From: Hondaea fermentalgiana
Lineage: Eukaryota; Sar; Bigyra; Thraustochytrida; Thraustochytriidae
Length of the DNA: 64,000 nucleotides
Assembly (NCBI GenBank): GCA_014084085.1
Contig: NPFB01000015.1
Location: 13,158 to 77,157 of the forward strand
Reading direction: 5' to 3'
A program made the translations under genes and the position numbers. Positions 59,240-64,000 of this stretch are shown one piece after another. Each line of letters begins with the position of its first letter. The first letter of the stretch is position 1. The notes beneath the pieces are model-generated. The model was not told the DNA's origin and made no database searches. It was given only the letters and a program-made list of their open reading frames with translations.

Positions 59240-62200
59240 TCATACAATGTGCAAGACGTGCTGAAATGGAGTTGTGGCCTTGCGCAAGAGGATGAGGTCG
59301 GCCTTGAGCTCCTCGAGATCAGAGCGAAGACGCTCATTCTGGTCGCGAAGTTCCTGATTCTCCTTCTTAATTCCTTGCTGCGCCATGTCGACGAGCTCCA
59401 AAAAGTCTGGATTGAGCGAACCTCGAGGCGTGCGCAAGGCGCCAGAAAGATTCCAGCCGCCGGATATGCGTTTCGCGCTGCGGTACCGCTGACGGGCCTT
59501 GGCGCCCGTCTCGGTAGGCGTCTTGAGCGGGGGCATGTTCTTCGAGCTGCCAGCATCAATGGCAAGGCCAGGCTTCTTGCCGCGAAGATTAGAATCCTTG
59601 CTTGGCTTGCTAGGGCCCGAAGGCGGAGCCCCATGATGCTGTGCTGACTGGCTAAAGACTTCTGCAGCCTCTTCGCGTGAGACTTTGCCTTCCTTGAGCG
59701 CCTCGCGGCGTTTTTGTTCGGCTTCCTCGCGGGCTTTGCGCTCCGCAGCCTCGCGAGCCTTTCGCTCTGCGGCACGCTTGGCCTCGAGTCGTTTCTCGAT
59801 GCGCTTGGAAATGACCAGCCGGAAGAGGAACGATCGCACAGCGGCTTGCGCAACGCGAGCCGCATTTCCTCTCGCGCGAGAGGCCTTGAGAACCGCGAGA
59901 AACTTGTTGCAAGCAATGACCTTGGCCGCACAACGCCGCCAGCGAAGACGCGCATAGTATAGCTTAAAGCGACGTCCAACCTCAATCTTTTCCTCGCTCT
60001 CTTTGCCCTCGTCTTGCGCCCACGCCGCGGCCTCCTTCATGATACGGTCCAAAAGGTCAATCATGCCTGATGAAAAGAAGACGCGCGAGAGACCGAGACG
60101 ATAGGCTTCCTGCGGGACCTTGAAGGCCCAGAACAAGGCGCACACAAAGGTTCGCCCATTCTGCTTGTTGCCGTTCTCGTTTGCTCGCTGCCATACTTGC
60201 AGGGCATCTGGCGGGAGCGCAGTCTGGTATGCAGACACAATCGAGTCGTACTCGATGCGTGTGGGGAACCCACTCTTAAGCACGGCGGCGGTCTGCGGGA
60301 TACTCAGACACTTGAGCTGCTCCGCCACGTACTGATTGTTGAACCAATTTGTACCCGGCGCGTACTTCATCTCCGGGTTCGGCTTGACGCAGCGAATGAA
60401 ACTGCACTTGGTGGACTCCAGAGTGTCCACGAGGCCACGGATCTGACGACCAAAGTTTGCCACGACAGTCTTCTTCGCCTTGGAAGAGCCACTGTCCGCG
60501 CAACGCTCAAACGCAGAGCATACCACCGAGTTGGATGCGACGCGCATGAGAGCATGCATCTTGGCAGGAATACGGTCATTGTTCTTTTCCACGAAATCGC
60601 CCACCGTGTACTCGACGACGCCGGCATAGTGCGACACGAGAAATTTCTTTGCCAGATCCTTGGGGTGCGGCTTGGGGAAGCTCTTTTCCTTACCAAAGCA
60701 CTGGTGCAGCCGGCGGTTCATCTTGTCATCGGATGGCTTCGGGGCACGAGATTCAGAGTCGATTTCCATCAGGAGACCGGCGGTGCCCGGCTTGCCCTCA
60801 AACAGGTCCAGGCACGCGCCATCGTCTGCGGGGCACGCAAAAGGCTCGCCTGCGAGAATGAGGCCTTCTTGTTTGTACAGGTCCGCCTCGGCAACAAAGA
60901 CCTGGTAGTTAAAGGTGGACTGCAGCGACTCGTTCGTGTAGTTGATGAGCAGTTGCTCAAAGCCATTCTTGGCAAAAGACTCAAAACCGAAAATGTCCAG
61001 CACTCCGATGAAGGGAATCTCCTCCAGCGGGGTGTCCGCAGTGTACGAGCTCATCAGGACCGCGTTGATCTCATGCACGAGCCAGTCAAAGATGATTCCA
61101 TACGTCCACTTGGCCAGAGCGTCGCGTCCGTACTGCGCCGAGGTGGTGTCGAGTCGCGACTTGATAACCTCGAGCCCGGCCTTGACCTCCTTCTCAAGCA
61201 AGAGCGTCAACAGATCAGCCTCGTTGACGCCCAAAAGGCTGGCAGACTTGTGCAGAGCTGCTTTGCCGTCATCGGCCACGCGCGCCGCGTCGTCGGAGGT
61301 GGCCTCGTCATTTACAAAGCTGATGTTGCCAAGGTGAAGGATACCGCCCACCACCGAGAGGAGCTCGTCGATTTCGGTTGGGGTCTTGCCAATGTCCGCC
61401 AAGGCCTGCAGGAGGAATCCAAAGTTGCGCTTGTCCTTTTCGAGGATCTGCGGCTCAAAGTACCGTTCGTTCGAGACCGTCATCGTTTTGGTCATTCCCC
61501 CCTTCGAAGGCGCGGAGGATGGCGCAGCACCTGCGCCGCGACGGCCACGGGCGCGCCCGCCGGCACCACCCACACTTTTTCCAGCAGCTGCACCGGCACT
61601 TGCATCAGTACTTTGCGCGAGCATTCCGGGTGTCAGGTAGCGGAACTTGCGCGCGTCTTGTACCTTGGCAGGCAGCTCGAGTCTCTTGCGCAGCGCGTCG
61701 TCAGCACCGTTGATAAGCTGATAAAAGACGTGAAAGTTGCGCTCGCCATTACTGTGGTTCACCACGCGGGACTTCTCCAAAAGGTAGGTCTCGGCCGTGG
61801 CGCCGACGAGGTCCCATGAACGACCCCGGCCGCGTTCCTGCGAGGTTTGCAGAAAGTGCAACTTGGAAAACTTGCCAAAGCGAGACGAGTTGTGGTTGCA
61901 GACCGTCGAGGCGTTTCCGAACCCTTCAAGAATTGGGCCAACGCCCGCAAGCTGCACGTCAAGCTTCGAGTTGTTAGACTCATTGCTGCACGTGCGGGTG
62001 ACGAGATGACTCAGCACTCGCTTGCCGGCCTCTGTCTTTCCAGACCCACTCTCGCCACTGATGACCACGGATTGGTTCACGACGAGTTCAATGTCGCCCA
62101 TGCTGCTCACGTCCTGACCAGCACGCGACATGATCTCGAGCTGCCGCGTGACTTGCATCTTTCGCTCGTACGAAAAGGTCATGTTCTTGAAGGCGTTTTC

Positions 62201-62596
62201 GGAGATGGAGTACGGGTGGGGCACGTCGGCTGGAAGGACCTTGTTTGGCCCAACATCCGGGTCGCGCACGGCGTGCAGCGGATTCACGCTCACGAGAACC
62301 GAGCCCATCATGGTGTAGGGAAGGTCCTTCTCGCTCCGGACCTTGAGGTTGTGCAAGATTCCTGCATCGTTGATGTGATACAAGGAGGTCATGTCGGGCA
62401 CAACGCGCGGGTTGGTGAGCTGAAGGTCGTCAATGGAAAGCTGTAGCTTCGGGCCCGAGGATGCCTTGACTGTGCAGGTCTTCGCTTCATCATCCATGCT
62501 CAGCACCTTGGCCAGCTCGTACACTTCTCGCTCATTGCCCTTGCACGCGGGAATCCAGACATCGCTCTCGACGCGGACGCGAAGGGCGTCGCTCAT
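59240..62596 (-). CDS. Unconventional myosin heavy chain
   Basis: The 1118-residue protein has a short SH3-like N-terminal segment (VWIPACKGNEREVYELAKVL), then a complete motor: P-loop GESGSGKTEAGK (about 181-192), switch 1 NHNSSRFGKF, a GNFHVFYQL-type segment (ERNFHVFYQLINGA), a basic surface insertion (about 335-370, RARGRRGAGAAP), switch 2 LDIFGFESF, an actin-binding and SH1 region (VDTLESTKCSFIRCVKPN), and a converter. The lever arm has IQ-like sequence (about 880-930). The tail is a charged helix (ERKAREAAERKAREEAEQKRR), a Pro/Lys/Ser linker and a final short coiled coil (ENQELRDQNERLRSDLEELKA). It lacks MyTH4, FERM, TH1 and cargo domains that I would recognise, so the class is uncertain. 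Probably actin-based transport. The start is the first ATG. Confidence 0.95.
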   Translation of the reverse strand: MSDALRVRVESDVWIPACKGNEREVYELAKVLSMDDEAKTCTVKASSGPKLQLSIDDLQLTNPRVVPDMTSLYHINDAGILHNLKVRSEKDLPYTMMGSVLVSVNPLHAVRDPDVGPNKVLPADVPHPYSISENAFKNMTFSYERKMQVTRQLEIMSRAGQDVSSMGDIELVVNQSVVISGESGSGKTEAGKRVLSHLVTRTCSNESNNSKLDVQLAGVGPILEGFGNASTVCNHNSSRFGKFSKLHFLQTSQERGRGRSWDLVGATAETYLLEKSRVVNHSNGERNFHVFYQLINGADDALRKRLELPAKVQDARKFRYLTPGMLAQSTDASAGAAAGKSVGGAGGRARGRRGAGAAPSSAPSKGGMTKTMTVSNERYFEPQILEKDKRNFGFLLQALADIGKTPTEIDELLSVVGGILHLGNISFVNDEATSDDAARVADDGKAALHKSASLLGVNEADLLTLLLEKEVKAGLEVIKSRLDTTSAQYGRDALAKWTYGIIFDWLVHEINAVLMSSYTADTPLEEIPFIGVLDIFGFESFAKNGFEQLLINYTNESLQSTFNYQVFVAEADLYKQEGLILAGEPFACPADDGACLDLFEGKPGTAGLLMEIDSESRAPKPSDDKMNRRLHQCFGKEKSFPKPHPKDLAKKFLVSHYAGVVEYTVGDFVEKNNDRIPAKMHALMRVASNSVVCSAFERCADSGSSKAKKTVVANFGRQIRGLVDTLESTKCSFIRCVKPNPEMKYAPGTNWFNNQYVAEQLKCLSIPQTAAVLKSGFPTRIEYDSIVSAYQTALPPDALQVWQRANENGNKQNGRTFVCALFWAFKVPQEAYRLGLSRVFFSSGMIDLLDRIMKEAAAWAQDEGKESEEKIEVGRRFKLYYARLRWRRCAAKVIACNKFLAVLKASRARGNAARVAQAAVRSFLFRLVISKRIEKRLEAKRAAERKAREAAERKAREEAEQKRREALKEGKVSREEAAEVFSQSAQHHGAPPSGPSKPSKDSNLRGKKPGLAIDAGSSKNMPPLKTPTETGAKARQRYRSAKRISGGWNLSGALRTPRGSLNPDFLELVDMAQQGIKKENQELRDQNERLRSDLEELKADLILLRKATTPFQHVLHIV

Positions 62597-64000
62597 CGTT
62601 TTCTTCGACCCTGTAGATCGCGTAATCGAGGCCTCCTTCGAAACTCCGCGCCCAAGAGCGCGCCGCGCTTTAGAAGATTTGTTCGCACCTAATTCGTACC
62701 TTGCTCCAACGGAGCACCTTTTCCCGGCCTTGCCGACAAAGCGGAACTGTTCTTGGCGCGCAGAGGCGCCCTAGGTGGGTGAGACAGTCAAAGGGAAGAT
62801 AGGGGATGGATTCCCTTTCTTTCCCCGCCTGGGCCCTGAGGAAACTCGGTCTTCAGAACTTGGCCAGAGCCTCGGAGACATACAGTGCGGAGGAAGTCGG
62901 GGATACTCAGTCGCTGCGGTCGGCATGCAGTGCAATCACCGAGTTTGTCTCCTCCCTTTCCACGTTTTTTACATTTTCTACTTACTTGACGTGCCTGATT
63001 CGAGTCGTGTGGCCGGTGGCTCGGAATCCTCGGATGTTTCGGCCTCGCTGACTGACCGACCGTCCTCGCACATGGGTCAACTGTTCGTCTATGCTCTGAT
63101 CAAGATCGCACGAGTGCTGTTCATCTTCCGCTTGTGGAAAACATGGGGAGTGCTGGGGTCCTGCGACTGCACGTGCAAAGGCAAAGCGTGCTAGAAAGAC
63201 AAGTGGGCCAAGCTTTGCGCGTTGGAAGCACGATGGTCCCGAACTGCACGCGTGTCCCGAGGCGACAACGCGGGCATACCGCAAGCCGCCTACGCATGAT
63301 GTGGCGTTCTGATTGACGTCCCTGCGTCGGCCTTGTATCGACCTGACGCAATACGCTGCTTGCTAGGACCCTTCTTTTTTTCTTTTTTTTCCGTGCTCTG
63401 CACATGCTTGCAAGAACGAAAATTGCCCGCCTTGGGGCTTGCGGTCCTCCGTCTGCTGGGGCACGCCGGATGACCGCCCAACATTGGCAAGTGAGGTGAC
63501 GATGCCCAATCGACCGCTTGCGTGGGCTGGCTGGTCGTTGGGCGAACGGGCGGTCAATTGTGCGCGCGTCCCTCTTCGCCGGTCAGACGTTTGCGAGCAA
63601 GATATTTACAAAACTTCGCCACGCCCAAAATCAAGGGTTCCAGGGCTTGTTTGTTAATCAAAAGCACGAACTCCTCTGCAAAGCGTTCGCTTCGAAAAGG
63701 TGCCAAGAACACGCGCCAGTTGCTCCGCATACTGCCCGTCAAGAAGAGGTTGGCTTCTCAACTTGAACTGATTGAAGCTTCGAAGAAGAAGGAGAAGTTC
63801 GACACTGCCCGTAACGGTTCTGTATCAGTTAGTCACTGTCAGTCCGAGTCACTCTATAAGAATGAGGCCCGCGCGGAAGAAGGTCATGTAGGCATGGTCG
63901 CGGCCAGGTCTGCGTCGCGGAAGATGCATCGCGCGCGCGAACCTCTCGCGCAGGGCCGTGGCCATCGAGAATGTGACCCTTCGAGTCTTGACCCTCGCGT
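62597..64000. other. Right end of window: no gene supported
   Basis: The first part should be the promoter of the myosin gene. Two short frames, 62775-63194 (+) and 63554-63742 (-), show no recognisable family. The window ends in GC-rich sequence without a repeat array. A gene may begin beyond 64000. Confidence 0.5.

Noticed and set aside
60197..61819. 540-codon open frame antisense to the myosin motor
   Set aside because: Same cause; begins without an ATG and lacks any recognisable domain.
62775..63194. Plus-strand 139-codon frame downstream of the myosin start
   Set aside because: Mixed composition without a domain; lies where the myosin promoter is expected.
63554..63742. Minus-strand 62-codon frame near the right end
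   Set aside because: Starts at TTG, no family recognised, and no supporting context.

Overview
This window is nuclear DNA from a GC-rich, intron-poor unicellular eukaryote. All readable genes are typically eukaryotic: chaperonin subunit CCT5, TAF13 of TFIID, EB1, a myosin, ataxin-2, an Orai channel, a TRIM-type RING/B-box protein and a ROCO protein. Most genes are single-exon. I could place six short introns in five genes, all with GTAAGT or GTACGT donors. Intergenic DNA is full of tetra- and pentanucleotide microsatellites. The gene mix and the high GC of third codon positions suggest a stramenopile, most likely a thraustochytrid-type labyrinthulomycete; that assignment is inference. Two 100-N gaps (39521-39620 and 56543-56642) show it is a scaffold from a draft assembly.

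Layout. 1-6.58 kb: no gene I can support; GC-rich simple repeats, then a more AT-rich island carrying a 303-bp tandem duplication. 6.6-15 kb: Orai-like channel (+), lumazine synthase (-), prenylatable TRIM-like protein (+), DUF707 protein (+), two-exon isochorismatase-like hydrolase (-), FAH/MhpD-type hydratase (+). 15-19.3 kb: gene-poor. 19.3-30.7 kb: large EF-hand protein (+), TAF13 (-), S-adenosylmethionine synthetase (+), TLC-domain protein (-), EB1 (-). 31.7-39 kb: flavin monooxygenase (-), carnosine N-methyltransferase-like enzyme (+), an unrecognised acidic protein (-), a C2-like/acidic-repeat/zinc-ribbon protein (+). 39-42 kb: gene-poor with a gap. 42-50.4 kb: SET-domain methyltransferase (+), ataxin-2 (-), three-exon histidine phosphatase (-), CCT5 (+). 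51-62.6 kb: WD40-Roc-COR-TIR protein (+), glucose-6-phosphate 1-epimerase-like protein (-), PP2C phosphatase fused to four CCCH zinc fingers (+), myosin (-). 62.6-64 kb: nothing supported.

Genes are independent units with frequent divergent and convergent pairs; I see no operon or metabolic cluster. SAM synthetase and the two predicted methyltransferases (carnosine-type and SET) are linked only through SAM supply. Ataxin-2 and the PP2C-CCCH protein may both act on mRNA.

The most notable items are: the WD40-Roc-COR-TIR protein, which resembles an innate-immune signalling receptor; arrays of a roughly 20-bp CAAGTG...TAT element in three separate upstream regions; the PP2C-CCCH fusion; the TRIM-like protein ending in a CaaX box; and an ataxin-2 whose CAG-encoded polyglutamine lies at the C-terminus. 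Start codons were set at the first sensible ATG; several frames stay open upstream only through TTG or GTG codons.
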